Assembly (NCBI RefSeq): GCF_014268445.2
Contig: NZ_CP077089.1
Coordinates: forward strand, 2,225,501-2,289,500
DNA: 64,000 nt
Reading direction: 5' to 3'
Source of the DNA: Pseudomonas tensinigenes
GTDB lineage: Bacteria > Pseudomonadota > Gammaproteobacteria > Pseudomonadales > Pseudomonadaceae
Shown here one piece after another: positions 8,968 through 17,962 of the stretch (position 1 is the first letter of the stretch; the number at the start of each line of letters is the position of its first letter). Made by a program: the position numbers and the translations under genes. A model generated the notes under the pieces. That model was not told the origin of the DNA. It was given only the letters and a program-made list of their open reading frames with translations, and did no database searches.

Positions 8968-9651
8968 ATGTCGATCAAAGCCATTGTTACGGACATTGAA
9001 GGCACCACCAGCGCAGTGAGTTTCGTGTTTGACGTGCTGTTTCCATACGCGGCCAAACATTTGCCGGACTTCGTGCGCCAGAACGCTGAACGCGCCGATG
9101 TTGCCGAGCAACTCGACGCGGTGCGCCGTGACAGCAATGCACCGCAAGCCGATGTTGAACGGGTTGTTGAAATCCTCTTGAGCTGGATCGAAGAAGATCG
9201 CAAAGCCACGCCGCTCAAAGCCTTGCAAGGCATGGTCTGGGCTCAGGGTTATCACGCCGGGCAGTTGAAGGGGCATGTTTACCCGGATGCCGTTGAAGCG
9301 CTGCAGCGCTGGCATGCTGCCGGTTATCAACTGTTTGTGTACTCGTCGGGCTCGATTCAGGCGCAGAAACTGATTTTCGGCTGCTCGGAGGCGGGGGATC
9401 TGACACCGCTGTTCAGTGGTTATTTCGACACGACGTCCGGGCCTAAGCGTGAGGCGCAGTCGTACACCAATATCCAGAAAGCCATTGGCGTCGAACCCGA
9501 AGAAATCCTGTTCCTCTCGGATATCGTCGAAGAGCTCGACGCCGCGCAAGCAGCCGGCCTGCAAACCTGCGGCCTCGCCCGTGAAGGCGGCGAGCTGGGG
9601 AGCCATCTCACCGTCGACACGTTCACCGCAATAGAACCCGAAGCCTTCTGA
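8968..9651 (+). CDS. mtnC: acireductone synthase (enolase-phosphatase E1)
   Basis: A bifunctional HAD-superfamily enzyme of 227 residues that enolises and dephosphorylates 2,3-diketo-5-methylthiopentyl-1-phosphate, just before the MtnD step. The HAD motif I appears as [13 protein letters not shown] (Asp and Glu near residues 8-10). Motif II Ser is in [12 protein letters not shown] (about residue 120), the Lys in GPKREAQSY, and the acidic motif in [13 protein letters not shown]. The start at 8968 (MSIKAIVTD) is 4 bp after mtnD. A REP pair and a strong terminator end the operon. Confidence 0.96.
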   Translation: MSIKAIVTDIEGTTSAVSFVFDVLFPYAAKHLPDFVRQNAERADVAEQLDAVRRDSNAPQADVERVVEILLSWIEEDRKATPLKALQGMVWAQGYHAGQLKGHVYPDAVEALQRWHAAGYQLFVYSSGSIQAQKLIFGCSEAGDLTPLFSGYFDTTSGPKREAQSYTNIQKAIGVEPEEILFLSDIVEELDAAQAAGLQTCGLAREGGELGSHLTVDTFTAIEPEAF

Positions 9652-9665
9652 CCTCACCGATCTAG

Positions 9666-9758
9666 TGTGGGAGCGAGCCTGCTCGCGAAAGCGTCCGTTC
9701 AGCCAGCATTTTCAGTGGCTGACACACCCCATTCGCGAGCAAGCTCGCTCCCACAGGG
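9666..9758. repeat. REP inverted pair, family A, long-spacer form
   Basis: Begins with GTGGGAGCGAGCCTGCTCGC and ends with the inverted copy GCGAGCAAGCTCGCTCCCAC; the spacer is about 45 bp. It follows mtnC. Confidence 0.9.
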
Positions 9759-9774
9759 GATTGGCGTCAGCCAC

Positions 9775-9820
9775 AAAAAAAACAGGCCGTGAAGCGAAAG
9801 CTCCACGGCCTGTTTTGTTT
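9775..9820. terminator. bidirectional intrinsic terminator between mtnC and the DUF3509 gene
   Basis: The stem AAAACAGGCCGTG / CACGGCCTGTTTT has A tracts on one side and T tracts on the other, so it can end both the mtn operon (plus) and the convergent gene at 9836-10114 (minus). Confidence 0.85.
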
Positions 9821-9835
9821 AAAGCGCTTTAAAAA

Positions 9836-10114
9836 TTACAGCGAGTGATAGGTCGGCAGGGCAAAACGCTGCTGGCTCTGCAGCATGGCAATTTGCGGCA
9901 GTTCACTGGCTTGTTCAGCCAGGTCGCGGCGAATTGCACTGATCGCCCACGACAGCTGGTCGCCGGCATGCAGTTGCTGATAGGTCAGTGCGCGTTTGAA
10001 CACTTTGCCGTCGCTGCTGCGCAGAGTCAGCAGAATTCCGCCATCAGGACGTGGCGCAGTGGTGACGTCGAAGTTGGAGAACAGGGAGGTAAATTTTTCT
10101 TGGATCAGGCTCAT
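9836..10114 (-). CDS. DUF3509-like small protein
   Basis: A 92-residue protein starting MSLIQEKFTSLFSNFDV. It resembles the pseudomonad DUF3509 family: a short N-terminal helix, a beta-rich middle (GGILLTLRSSDGKVFKRAL) and a helical end with AISAIRRDLAE. The family has no known function. The start at 10114 is chosen because the 32-residue upstream extension is AT-rich and reads through a promoter-like region. It is monocistronic and converges on the mtn operon. Confidence 0.75.
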   Translation of the reverse strand: MSLIQEKFTSLFSNFDVTTAPRPDGGILLTLRSSDGKVFKRALTYQQLHAGDQLSWAISAIRRDLAEQASELPQIAMLQSQQRFALPTYHSL

Positions 10115-10504
10115 GTCTATCAGCTCCGTATGCACTTGAATGGCAAGCATGCAGAGGAGGTTGCAGCGATTGTGCCAGCATTTGAAATTAATAAAATCCT
10201 TATAAATCAATAAGTTAAAGAATATGAAAATTCAGGTTGTCGTGCAAACTGCATGAGTGGCCATCGTGCATCCTGCATTTTGCGGGATCGTTGTCGAAAC
10301 AAAGGAACCAATCGCTTACCCGATGATCACCGCCGCCCTCGGCCGATCAGCGGATACAAAACATTGCAAAAACCGCGTGTACAGCCCGAGAAGCGCTGAC
10401 GTATTTTCGATCTCGACCCGCGCTCGAACGCGTCGGTTGCTTCAAGCCAAAGCCCGAAAAATAAAAACATCGACCTGCACGCCAAGGTCGAACGGGGAGC
10501 TTCC
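10115..10504. other. 390-bp intergenic region, divergent promoters
   Basis: The stretch around 10180-10250 is clearly AT-rich for this genome (ATTAATAAAATCC, TATAAATCAATAAG) and probably holds the promoter of the minus-strand DUF3509 gene. The rest, up to the acyl-CoA synthetase start, has normal GC and no recognisable gene or repeat. Confidence 0.5.
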
Positions 10505-12343
10505 ATGAGTCACGCGCCAAGCGACACGATTACCTGGGGCATGATGCTCCGCAAACTGCCGATGATTGCCAAAGCCATTCCGCGAGTGGTCAAGGGCATG
10601 AAGGTGGCCAACGTCACGGATCCGACCCAAAGCTGTGGCCTTGGCTGGACATTCGAACAAGCGACGCTGCGCAATCCCGAGGGGCCGGCGTTGTTGCAGG
10701 GCGATGTGCGGCTGACTTATGCGCAGGTCAACCAGTGGGCCAACCGCATAGCTCATTATCTGAACGGGCAGGGCATCGGCAAGGGCGACGTGGTCGCGGT
10801 GTTCATCGAAAACCGCCCGGAATTGCTGGTGACCATTCTGGCGCTGGCCAAGGTCGGCGCGGTCAGCGCGCTGCTCAATACCTCGCAGACTCGCGACACG
10901 CTGATCCACAGCGTGAATCTGGTGGCGCCGGTAGCGATTGTCGTCGGCGAAGAACTGCTTCCGGCTTATGCGGCGATTCGCGAGCAAGTGGCGATCACCG
11001 CGCCGCGCACCTGGTTTGTCGCCGATCAGGACACCTACAGCCATCCGGGCATTGCGCCCGAAGGCTACGTCAATCTGATCAGCGCCAGTGCCGATGCCTC
11101 CAGCGAAAATCCGCCGAGCAGTCAGCAGGTGTTTTTCGACGATCCGTGTTTCTACATTTACACCTCCGGCACCACCGGCCTGCCCAAGGCCGGCGTGTTC
11201 AAACATGGCCGCTGGATGCGCAGCTCCGCCAGTTTCGGCATGATCGCCCTCAACATGGGCCCCGACGATGTCGTCTACTGCACCTTGCCGCTGTATCACG
11301 CCACCGGTCTTTGCGTGTGCTGGGGCTCGGCAGTCAACGGCGCCTCGGGCTTCGCGATTCGTCGCAAGTTCAGCGCCAGCCAGTTCTGGAACGACGTGCG
11401 TCGTTATCGCGCGACCACTATCGGTTACGTCGGCGAGTTGTGTCGTTATCTGGTCGATCAACCGGCCAGCGCCGATGACAGCCGCCACGATGTGCGCAAG
11501 ATGATCGGCAACGGCTTGCGTCCCGGCGCATGGGCCGAATTCAAGACACGCTTCGCCGTCGGGCACATCTGCGAGCTGTATGCGGCGAGCGACGGCAATA
11601 TCGGTTTCACCAACATCCTCAACTTCGACAACACCATTGGCTTCTCGCTGATGGCGTGGGAGTTGGTGGCCTACGACCATGACAGCGGCGAACCGCTGCG
11701 CAGCGCCGACGGTTTCATGAGCAAGGTTGGCAAAGGTGAGCAGGGCTTACTGCTGGCGCGGATCGACGAGAAGGCGCCGCTGGACGGCTACACCGATCCG
11801 CAGAAAACCGCCAAGGTCGTGCTGCACGACGTGTTTAGCAAAGGCGATCGCTTTTTCAACACCGGCGACCTACTGCGCAATATCGGTTTTGGCCACGCAC
11901 AATTTGTTGATCGGCTCGGTGATACGTATCGCTGGAAGGGCGAAAACGTCTCGACCACTGAAGTCGAAAACCTGTTGCTGCAACACCCGCACATCTCCGA
12001 AGCAGTGGCTTATGGCGTGGAAATCCGCAATACCAACGGCCGTGGCGGGATGGCGGCGATAACGCCTGCGGAATCCCTTGCGACGCTGGATTTCGCCGAG
12101 TTGCTGACCTTCGCCCGCGAACGTATGCCGGCCTACGCGGTGCCGTTGTTCCTGCGAGTGAAGGTCAAGATGGAAACTACCGGCACTTTCAAATATCAGA
12201 AAACCCGCCTGAAAAATGAAGGCTTCGACCCCGGCCAGACGGGTGATGACCCGATCTACGCATGGCTGCCCGGCACCCAGACTTATGTTCGGGTCACTGA
12301 CGACGTATTGGCCGAAATTCATCAGGGCAAACATCGTTATTGA
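10505..12343 (+). CDS. long-chain acyl-CoA synthetase, FATP/SLC27-like
   Basis: A 612-residue AMP-forming enzyme that activates fatty acids to acyl-CoA, probably at the inner membrane. The ATP/AMP signature YIYTSGTTGLPKAG is near residue 220, the second motif region YAASDGNIGF near residue 360, and FNTGDLLRNIGFGHAQFVDR near 450 is followed by RWKGENVSTTEVE. These forms are typical of the fatty-acid transport protein branch rather than FadD. The N-terminus carries a helix (MMLRKLPMIAKAIPRVVKG) that could bind membrane. GGGGAGC precedes the ATG. No beta-oxidation gene is adjacent; the FadB/thiolase pair lies about 9 kb downstream. Confidence 0.88.
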   Translation: MSHAPSDTITWGMMLRKLPMIAKAIPRVVKGMKVANVTDPTQSCGLGWTFEQATLRNPEGPALLQGDVRLTYAQVNQWANRIAHYLNGQGIGKGDVVAVFIENRPELLVTILALAKVGAVSALLNTSQTRDTLIHSVNLVAPVAIVVGEELLPAYAAIREQVAITAPRTWFVADQDTYSHPGIAPEGYVNLISASADASSENPPSSQQVFFDDPCFYIYTSGTTGLPKAGVFKHGRWMRSSASFGMIALNMGPDDVVYCTLPLYHATGLCVCWGSAVNGASGFAIRRKFSASQFWNDVRRYRATTIGYVGELCRYLVDQPASADDSRHDVRKMIGNGLRPGAWAEFKTRFAVGHICELYAASDGNIGFTNILNFDNTIGFSLMAWELVAYDHDSGEPLRSADGFMSKVGKGEQGLLLARIDEKAPLDGYTDPQKTAKVVLHDVFSKGDRFFNTGDLLRNIGFGHAQFVDRLGDTYRWKGENVSTTEVENLLLQHPHISEAVAYGVEIRNTNGRGGMAAITPAESLATLDFAELLTFARERMPAYAVPLFLRVKVKMETTGTFKYQKTRLKNEGFDPGQTGDDPIYAWLPGTQTYVRVTDDVLAEIHQGKHRY

Positions 12344-12440
12344 ATCTGGCTATGAGACGGCTTGAGAAAAAGGGGGTGACAGCCACCGTCGCGCTCGGGA
12401 AACTGTCGGCTTTCCGATTGACCGAAAGTGGAGTTGCCCC

Positions 12441-12959
12441 ATGTCCGACCAAAGCCGCCAGATGACCCCTGAAGAAGCTGCCGAATTCACCGAGCAGGTT
12501 TTCAACAAGGCGCGCGACGGTGATGCCGAGATGCTCGATCGCCTGGTCAGCGCCGGTTTGCCGGTCAACCTGAAAAACAGCAAGGGTGACACGCTGCTGA
12601 TGCTGGCGAGCTACTACGGCCATGTCGATGCGGTGAACGTACTGCTTAAACACAAGGCTGACCCGGAAATGCGCAATGGCAACGGCCAGAGTCCGATTGC
12701 CGGTGCGGCGTTCAAAGGTGATTTGGCAGTGGTCAAGGCACTGGTCGAGGCGGGTGCCGAGATCGAAGGCTCGTCGTTTGATGGGCGTACGGCGCTGATG
12801 ATGGCGGCGATGTTCAACCGCGTTGCAATCGTTGAATACCTGATCAGCAAAGGCGCCAACGCGCAGGCCAAGGACGCTAATGGCGTGACCGCGCTCGACG
12901 CTGCACGGACGATGGGCGCGGTTGATACCACTGCGCAGCTGGAAAAATTGTTGGGTTGA
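12441..12959 (+). CDS. ankyrin-repeat protein
   Basis: A 172-residue soluble protein with four recognisable ankyrin repeats between about residues 48 and 165: GDTLLMLASYYGHVDAVNVL, GQSPIAGAAFKGDLAVVKAL, GRTALMMAAMFNRVAIVEYL and a last GVTALDAARTMG unit. The N-terminal helix is acidic. No signal peptide is seen, so it should be cytoplasmic. Ankyrin repeats mediate protein binding. In pseudomonads such proteins occur beside catalases or acyl-CoA enzymes, but no partner can be named here. GGAG lies 8 bases before the ATG. Confidence 0.88.
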   Translation: MSDQSRQMTPEEAAEFTEQVFNKARDGDAEMLDRLVSAGLPVNLKNSKGDTLLMLASYYGHVDAVNVLLKHKADPEMRNGNGQSPIAGAAFKGDLAVVKALVEAGAEIEGSSFDGRTALMMAAMFNRVAIVEYLISKGANAQAKDANGVTALDAARTMGAVDTTAQLEKLLG

Positions 12960-12961
12960 TA

Positions 12962-13068
12962 AGATCAGAAGATCGCAGCCTGCGGCAGCTCCTACACTGA
13001 TTGCGTTTGTGGCCCGTTTCGCGGTCGAACGCTGAACTTGCAGGAGCTGCTGCAGGCTGCGATCTTTT
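12962..13068. repeat. family B palindromic repeat pair, degenerate
   Basis: GATCGCAGCCTGCGGCAGCTCCTAC at the left faces GCAGGAGCTGCTGCAGGCTGCGATC at the right, with a 50-bp spacer. The second arm has drifted. It fills the gap between the ankyrin gene and the next plus-strand gene. Confidence 0.8.
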
Positions 13069-13126
13069 GCTTTGTGCGCTATCCTCCGCGCCCTCGAAAC
13101 TCACCTTCGCCACAGGATCCGCCCTC

Positions 13127-13657
13127 ATGAAAGCCGCACTCGTCGAACTCATCAGCAAAATCAGCTCCGGCTGCATGGGCGAGGACGAGATCGTGAAAGT
13201 CGCCGACGAAGCGGCACAGGCCTACGCCGATGCCGATGCCTTTCTGACAGCCAATCCGGACATCAACTACGACGACACCTTTCCGATTCCGCTGGGCGAG
13301 TGGGTGGTGGTCGGCAGTCTGCCGGAAACCGTGCTGTTCCAGGCTGACACCTACGTTGACCTGTTCGCGCAGATCGTTGCCTCTTTTGGCCCGGGCGTTG
13401 ATTTCAACCTCAAGCCCAAGCAACTGGCCAAGACCGAAGCACTGACTGCGCTCAATCGAATCCAGGTGCAAATGAGCAGCATGAACAAGGAAAACGGCGG
13501 TTACACGCTGATGAACTTCAGTCAGTTGCTCGACGACGAGCTGCAGATGGTTTTGGTCTACGGCAACGACGTGCCACGGGTACTGGAGTTGTGCGCCGAA
13601 GTCGGCATCGCCGCCGCGCCATCGCTTGAAGCCCTGAAGATCGCTGTTCACGTCTGA
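13127..13657 (+). CDS. conserved hypothetical cytoplasmic protein
   Basis: A 176-residue acidic protein of unknown function. It starts at the ATG 13127 (MKAALVELISKISSG); the reading frame upstream only translates the family B repeat. It is mostly helical at the N-terminus, with a central beta segment (GEWVVVGSLPETVLF) and a C-terminal helical half. There is no signal peptide or TM helix. It lies between the ankyrin gene and a PLDc_N-type membrane protein, with normal codon usage. Confidence 0.75.
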   Translation: MKAALVELISKISSGCMGEDEIVKVADEAAQAYADADAFLTANPDINYDDTFPIPLGEWVVVGSLPETVLFQADTYVDLFAQIVASFGPGVDFNLKPKQLAKTEALTALNRIQVQMSSMNKENGGYTLMNFSQLLDDELQMVLVYGNDVPRVLELCAEVGIAAAPSLEALKIAVHV

Positions 13658-13728
13658 ACGCAATAAAAGGGAACCCTGCGCGCGACCGTCTATCCTAAAA
13701 GTGCATGCCACTATTCTGGAGCGACACC

Positions 13729-13920
13729 ATGGGTTCCACGTTCAACGGTCTGATCGGCCTGATCATCCTTGCCCTCGACATCTGGGCCATCATCAACGTG
13801 TTGAAAAGCGGCGCAACCACCGGGATGAAAATCGTCTGGGTGCTGCTGATCATCCTCCTGCCGGTGCTGGGCCTGATCATCTGGGCGATTGCCGGACCGC
13901 GGGGTAACGTGCGGATCTGA
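13729..13920 (+). CDS. small PLDc_N-domain membrane protein
   Basis: A 63-residue protein with two hydrophobic helices (LIGLIILALDIWAIINVL and IVWVLLIILLPVLGLIIW) joined by a short loop with GATTGMK. This matches the phospholipase-D N-terminal membrane domain, here standing alone without any nuclease part. The start at 13729 (MGSTFNGL) follows GGAG at about 8 bases; an ATG eight codons upstream is possible. The role of stand-alone copies is unknown. A REP pair follows. Confidence 0.8.
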   Translation: MGSTFNGLIGLIILALDIWAIINVLKSGATTGMKIVWVLLIILLPVLGLIIWAIAGPRGNVRI

Positions 13921-13936
13921 TAACACCGCATTACCC

Positions 13937-14030
13937 CTGTGGGAGCGAGCCTGCTCGCGAAAGCGCTAGATCAGTCACCGACAATGTTGACTGGTACGCC
14001 GCCTTCGCGAGCAGGCTCGCTCCTACAGGG
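13937..14030. repeat. REP inverted pair, family A, long-spacer form
   Basis: GTGGGAGCGAGCCTGCTCGC, about 45 bp of spacer, then TCGCGAGCAGGCTCGCTCCT. One base differs from the usual CTCCCAC end. It lies between the PLDc_N gene and speE. Confidence 0.9.
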
Positions 14031-14149
14031 ATTGTGGTCTGCCGATGAAGTGAGGTTCGACCTGTCATCTTCGGCAACGTAGAATGCGCGCCTTTCCCGG
14101 GCAATCGTCCCCACGATTGGCGCCCGCGCATTCATCGGAGCACTTGACC

Positions 14150-15025
14150 ATGACCGTCACCAAAACCAGCGAGTACCTGGAAACCCTCTACGAAGGCTAC
14201 GGCCAGCGTTTTCGCATGGAAAAACTGCTGCACGAAGTGCGCACCGAACACCAGCACCTGGTGATCTTCCAGAACCCGCGCATGGGCCGTGTCATGGCGC
14301 TGGACGGCGTGATCCAGACCACCGAAGCCGACGAATTCATCTACCACGAAATGCTCACTCATGTGCCGATCCTCGCCCATGGCAGCGCCAAGCGCGTACT
14401 GATCATCGGCGGCGGTGACGGTGGCATGCTGCGCGAAGTGACCAAGCACGCCGGCGTTGAACACATCACCATGGTCGAGATCGACGGCACCGTGGTCGAC
14501 ATGTGCAAAGAGTTCCTGCCGAACCACTCCAGCGGCGCCTACGACGATCCGCGTCTGAACCTGGTGATCGACGACGGCATGCGTTTCGTCGCCACCACCA
14601 CGGAAAAATTCGACGTGATCATCTCCGACTCCACCGACCCGATCGGCCCGGGCGAAGTGCTGTTCTCGGAGAACTTCTATCAGGCTTGCCATCGCTGCCT
14701 GAACGAAGGCGGCATTCTGGTGACCCAGAACGGTACGCCGTTCATGCAGATCGACGAAGTGAAAACCACCGCCGGTCGCCTGAATAGCCTGTTCCCGGAC
14801 TGGCACTTCTATCAAGCGGCCGTACCGACCTACATCGGCGGTTCGATGACCTTCGCCTGGGGCTCGACCAACCCGGCCTACCGCAAGCTCAGCCGTGAAA
14901 CCCTGCAACAGCGCTTCATTGGCAGCGGCATCGTCACTCGCTACTACAACCCGGAAATCCACATCGGCGCCTTCGCCTTGCCGCAGTACGTGCTGCAGGC
15001 GATCAACAAGCCAAGCAACGATTAA
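14150..15025 (+). CDS. speE: polyamine aminopropyltransferase (spermidine synthase)
   Basis: Transfers an aminopropyl group from decarboxylated SAM to putrescine; 291 residues, the full-length class. A small N-terminal beta domain with [20 protein letters not shown] binds putrescine. The Rossmann core carries IIGGGDGG (about residue 85), [16 protein letters not shown] and [12 protein letters not shown] (catalytic Asp near residue 160). The start at 14150 ([13 protein letters not shown]) is preceded by CGGAG. It stands alone between two REP pairs. Confidence 0.96.
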   Translation: MTVTKTSEYLETLYEGYGQRFRMEKLLHEVRTEHQHLVIFQNPRMGRVMALDGVIQTTEADEFIYHEMLTHVPILAHGSAKRVLIIGGGDGGMLREVTKHAGVEHITMVEIDGTVVDMCKEFLPNHSSGAYDDPRLNLVIDDGMRFVATTTEKFDVIISDSTDPIGPGEVLFSENFYQACHRCLNEGGILVTQNGTPFMQIDEVKTTAGRLNSLFPDWHFYQAAVPTYIGGSMTFAWGSTNPAYRKLSRETLQQRFIGSGIVTRYYNPEIHIGAFALPQYVLQAINKPSND

Positions 15026-15042
15026 AAGAACACTGAAACTCC

Positions 15043-15135
15043 CCTGTGGGAGCGAGCTTGCTCGCGAAATCGGACTGTCAGGCAACATATTTGTTGAATG
15101 AAAAACCGCTTTCGCGAGCAAGCTCGCTCCCACAT
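15043..15135. repeat. REP inverted pair, family A, long-spacer form
   Basis: GTGGGAGCGAGCTTGCTCGC faces GCGAGCAAGCTCGCTCCCAC across about 47 bp. Here both arms carry the TTGCTCGC variant and are perfectly complementary. It follows speE. Confidence 0.9.
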
Positions 15136-15262
15136 TTGCTTCCCCGTAATGTAGATGTCGTCTTATTCATGTTCGTGCGCTGTAATCCTTTTGAACCAAC
15201 TTTCGGCGTTCACAGTCGAGATAGTGGTAAGCCCATTTGCGGGTTTGATCGAGGAGGCACCG

Positions 15263-15496
15263 ATGCAAAAGTGGAAAGTCACTTTCGTGGACGATCATGG
15301 TGAAATTGTCGATGAGGTGTTCGAGCGCGCGGAATGCCCCAGCGACGATGAGGCCGCTCGCTTGATCAAGGAACGGCTCCTGCCCGTCGCCGCCAAACTG
15401 GATCTCAACGATCTGGAAGGGCGAACCCCCGATGCTGGCGTCAAAAGCCTCGAAACCCAAAACAGCATCAAGATCCGCAGCATCACTCCAATCTGA
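15263..15496 (+). CDS. small hypothetical protein
   Basis: A 77-residue acidic protein beginning MQKWKVTFVDDHGEIVDE, with a beta-hairpin-like N-terminus and a helix (DDEAARLIKERLLPVAAKLD). GAGGAGG lies 5 bases upstream of the ATG at 15263, a strong ribosome-binding site that decides the start. No signal peptide or known domain is seen. Codon usage is normal. Confidence 0.7.
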   Translation: MQKWKVTFVDDHGEIVDEVFERAECPSDDEAARLIKERLLPVAAKLDLNDLEGRTPDAGVKSLETQNSIKIRSITPI

Positions 15497-15705
15497 AAAT
15501 CTTCCTTCATCCGAAGCAACCAGGCCTTGGCAGCGGCTCTAACTTGGGGCTACTCTGCAAGCGAGATCAGCGAACGGATCGCTAAGGTCTGGTCTTGTCA
15601 GCTACATGCTTGTTCCCGCGTGCAACCACGTTGCCGTCGTACTTTGGCCTAAGGCCCGGGGCGGGAATACGGAAAGTCTATCCATCTATGCGAGGGGGAC
15701 GATTC

Positions 15706-16053
15706 ATGAGCACAGCCTATCAAGAAGACATCAGCAGCAATGTTCTGCGCCGCATGAAAGAAGGCGGTTTCGATTTTTCCCGATTCCATCCCATCGAGTT
15801 CTACGCGATTTTCCCGGACGAGGAGCGGGCGCGCAGGGCGGCAGGCAAATTTCGCGGTGAATCCATCAATGCCCAGGTCAGCGTGCGTGATGACGGTGCG
15901 TGGGCGCTGGAATTAAGCAAAGTGATGTACGCGACATACGACGATATCGGCGACTTCGAGCAGGGATTCTCTGCCGTGGTTGAACCTCTGGGCGGCATTA
16001 TCGAAGGCTGGGGTGTGAAACAGGAGGTGCGCAACCGCCATCGTTTGAATTGA
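15706..16053 (+). CDS. RraB-like ribonuclease E regulator domain protein
   Basis: A 115-residue protein with the features of the RraB (regulator of RNase E activity B) family: FDFSRFHPIEFYAIFPDEE, a short ferredoxin-like alpha/beta fold, and FEQGFSAVVEPLGGIIEGWG at the C-terminus. E. coli RraB binds RNase E and changes its mRNA choice. This protein lacks RraB's acidic tail, so an RNase E link is only family-based. GAGGGGGA precedes the ATG at 15706. A hairpin with a TTCG loop follows the stop. Confidence 0.75.
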   Translation: MSTAYQEDISSNVLRRMKEGGFDFSRFHPIEFYAIFPDEERARRAAGKFRGESINAQVSVRDDGAWALELSKVMYATYDDIGDFEQGFSAVVEPLGGIIEGWGVKQEVRNRHRLN

Positions 16054-16073
16054 TCTCTGTTTTCATTTGTTGA

Positions 16074-16103
16074 ACAACGGCTGACCTTCGGGTTGGCCGT
16101 TGT
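16074..16103 (+). terminator. intrinsic terminator after the RraB-like gene
   Basis: ACAACGGCTGACC and GGTTGGCCGTTGT pair (with G:U pairs) around a stable TTCG tetraloop, followed by CATTT. Confidence 0.7.
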
Positions 16104-16540
16104 CATTTCCGACGTAAGCAAAACGCTGTGGCAAAACCCTGAAACAAGAAACCGAGGCAAAAAAAAGCCACCGGAGAGGGTGGCTAAAAGGGAAGACCGA
16201 TAAGGAGAGGAAACCGGTCAGGGTTACAGCGGGGCGGGCTGCGAGCGCAGTCCAGGGCAGTTGAGCTGGCGACTTCGCGGCGCTGTGCGCGGGGAAGTTT
16301 TGCAGCGAATGCGCGGATTATCCGCAGGCAGTGCCGGGCAGTGAAATCAACTCTGACTATGCTGGTGATAGGCGATGCAGTGCGTCGCAATGAAGCGGGG
16401 GCAATCCGGCTGGGGCAATTGCCGCACAGGAATGGTGCGGTGCTTGCGGCGTGTATTTCCAACCGATTGAAATCAAAGCGTTTATGCCGATGGCACGGGC
16501 CTTGCGAAGGCCTGTAAGTCCGGGTGACAAGGAGTACGGC
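16104..16540. other. 437-bp region upstream of the ATP-grasp operon
   Basis: No convincing gene is seen. It holds a minus-strand terminator at its left end and presumably the promoter of the ATP-grasp/alpha-E/transglutaminase operon near its right end. A possible -10-like CTATGCT lies near 16356, without a clear -35. Confidence 0.4.
16159..16185 (-). terminator. minus-strand terminator without a known gene
   Basis: On the minus strand AGCCACC, loop CTCTCC, GGTGGCT is followed by eight T. There is no minus-strand gene to its right until beyond 19.8 kb, so it implies a short unannotated transcript or acts as a roadblock against antisense transcription of the ATP-grasp operon. Confidence 0.7.
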
Positions 16541-17950
16541 ATGATCCGCACCTATTTTGATGAGATGTACGATGCCGGCGGCCAGGTTCGCCCGCATTAC
16601 CGGGAGTTCGCCCGCTGGCTGGCCGACACGCCTGACGAACTGCTGGCCCAACGGCGACGCGAGGCTGACTTGCTGTTCCATCGCGCCGGGATCACTTTCA
16701 CGCTCTATGGCGACGAGCAGGGCACCGAGCGCCTGATTCCTTTCGACACCATCCCGCGCAGCATTCCCGCCAGCGAGTGGCGAATCGTCGAGCGCGGCTG
16801 CATCCAGCGGGTCAAGGCGCTGAACATGTTTCTCGCTGACCTCTATCATGAGCAGCGCATCATCAAGGCCGGGATCATTCCTGCCGAACAGGTGCTGGCC
16901 AACGAGCAATATCAGTTGGCGATGCAAGGCCTGGATCTGCACCGTGATATCTATTCGCACATCTCCGGCGTCGATCTGGTACGCGATGGCGACGGCACCT
17001 ATTACGTGCTCGAAGACAACCTGCGCACCCCGAGCGGCGTCAGCTACATGCTCGAAGACCGCAAAATGATGATGCGCCTGTTCCCGGAGCTGTTCGCCGC
17101 GCAGCGCATTGCGCCGATCGATCACTACCCGAACCTGCTGCTCGACACCCTGAAAAGCTCAAGTCCGATCGACGACCCGAGCGTCGTAGTGCTGACGCCC
17201 GGACGCTTCAACAGTGCATTCTTCGAGCACGCGTTTCTCGCCCGGGAAATGGGCGTGGAACTGGTCGAAGGCGCGGATCTGTTCGTGCGTGACGACAAGG
17301 TCTTCATGCGCACCACCGACGGCCCGAAAGCGGTGGACGTGATCTACCGCCGCCTCGACGACGCGTTCCTCGATCCGCTGGCGTTCAATCCCGACTCGAT
17401 GCTCGGTGTGCCGGGGCTGCTGTCGTCCTATCGCTCCGGCAATGTGGTGCTGGCCAACGCCATCGGCACCGGCGTGGCGGACGACAAATCGGTGTACCCG
17501 TTTGTTACCGACATGATCCGGTTCTACCTCGACGAAGAACCGATCCTGAAGAACGTGCCGACCTGGCAGTGCCGCAATCCGTCTGAACTTTCCCATGTGC
17601 TGGCCAATCTTCCAGATCTGGTGGTCAAGGAAACCCAAGGCTCCGGCGGGTACGGAATGCTGGTGGGGCCGGCGTCGACGACGGCCGAAATCGACGCGTT
17701 CCGCGAGCGGATCAAGGCCAAGCCCCACGCGTATATCGCGCAACCGACGCTGTCGCTGTCGACTTGTCCGACCTTTGTCGAAAACGGCATTGCGCCGCGC
17801 CATATCGACTTGCGTCCGTTTGTCTTGTCCGGTCGCGAAACACGGGTGGTGCCCGGCGGTTTGACCCGTGTCGCGCTGCGCGAAGGCTCCCTGGTGGTGA
17901 ATTCCTCCCAGGGCGGCGGAACCAAGGACACCTGGGTGGTCGAGGATTGA
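16541..17950 (+). CDS. circularly permuted ATP-grasp protein (DUF404/DUF407 type)
   Basis: A 469-residue protein of the circularly permuted ATP-grasp superfamily, predicted to join a carboxylate to an amine using ATP. The block YYVLEDNLRTPSGVSYM near residue 155 carries the metal-binding Glu/Asn and the basic residue, and the glycine-rich loop KETQGSGGYGML lies near residue 361, late in the chain as expected for the permuted order. HIDLRPFVL and VNSSQGGGTKDTWV close the fold. AAGGAG sits 6 bases before the ATG at 16541 (MIRTYFDEMYD). It is the first gene of a three-gene operon with the alpha-E and transglutaminase-like proteins. The substrate is unknown; comparative work on amidoligases predicts a peptide product. 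Confidence 0.9.
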   Translation: MIRTYFDEMYDAGGQVRPHYREFARWLADTPDELLAQRRREADLLFHRAGITFTLYGDEQGTERLIPFDTIPRSIPASEWRIVERGCIQRVKALNMFLADLYHEQRIIKAGIIPAEQVLANEQYQLAMQGLDLHRDIYSHISGVDLVRDGDGTYYVLEDNLRTPSGVSYMLEDRKMMMRLFPELFAAQRIAPIDHYPNLLLDTLKSSSPIDDPSVVVLTPGRFNSAFFEHAFLAREMGVELVEGADLFVRDDKVFMRTTDGPKAVDVIYRRLDDAFLDPLAFNPDSMLGVPGLLSSYRSGNVVLANAIGTGVADDKSVYPFVTDMIRFYLDEEPILKNVPTWQCRNPSELSHVLANLPDLVVKETQGSGGYGMLVGPASTTAEIDAFRERIKAKPHAYIAQPTLSLSTCPTFVENGIAPRHIDLRPFVLSGRETRVVPGGLTRVALREGSLVVNSSQGGGTKDTWVVED

Positions 17951-17962
17951 AGGAAGCTTGCC

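Noticed and set aside
10257..10508. 83-codon plus-strand frame before the acyl-CoA synthetase
   Set aside because: It lies in promoter-like DNA, lacks a ribosome-binding site and overlaps the real start region; the translation is Arg/Ser-rich noise.
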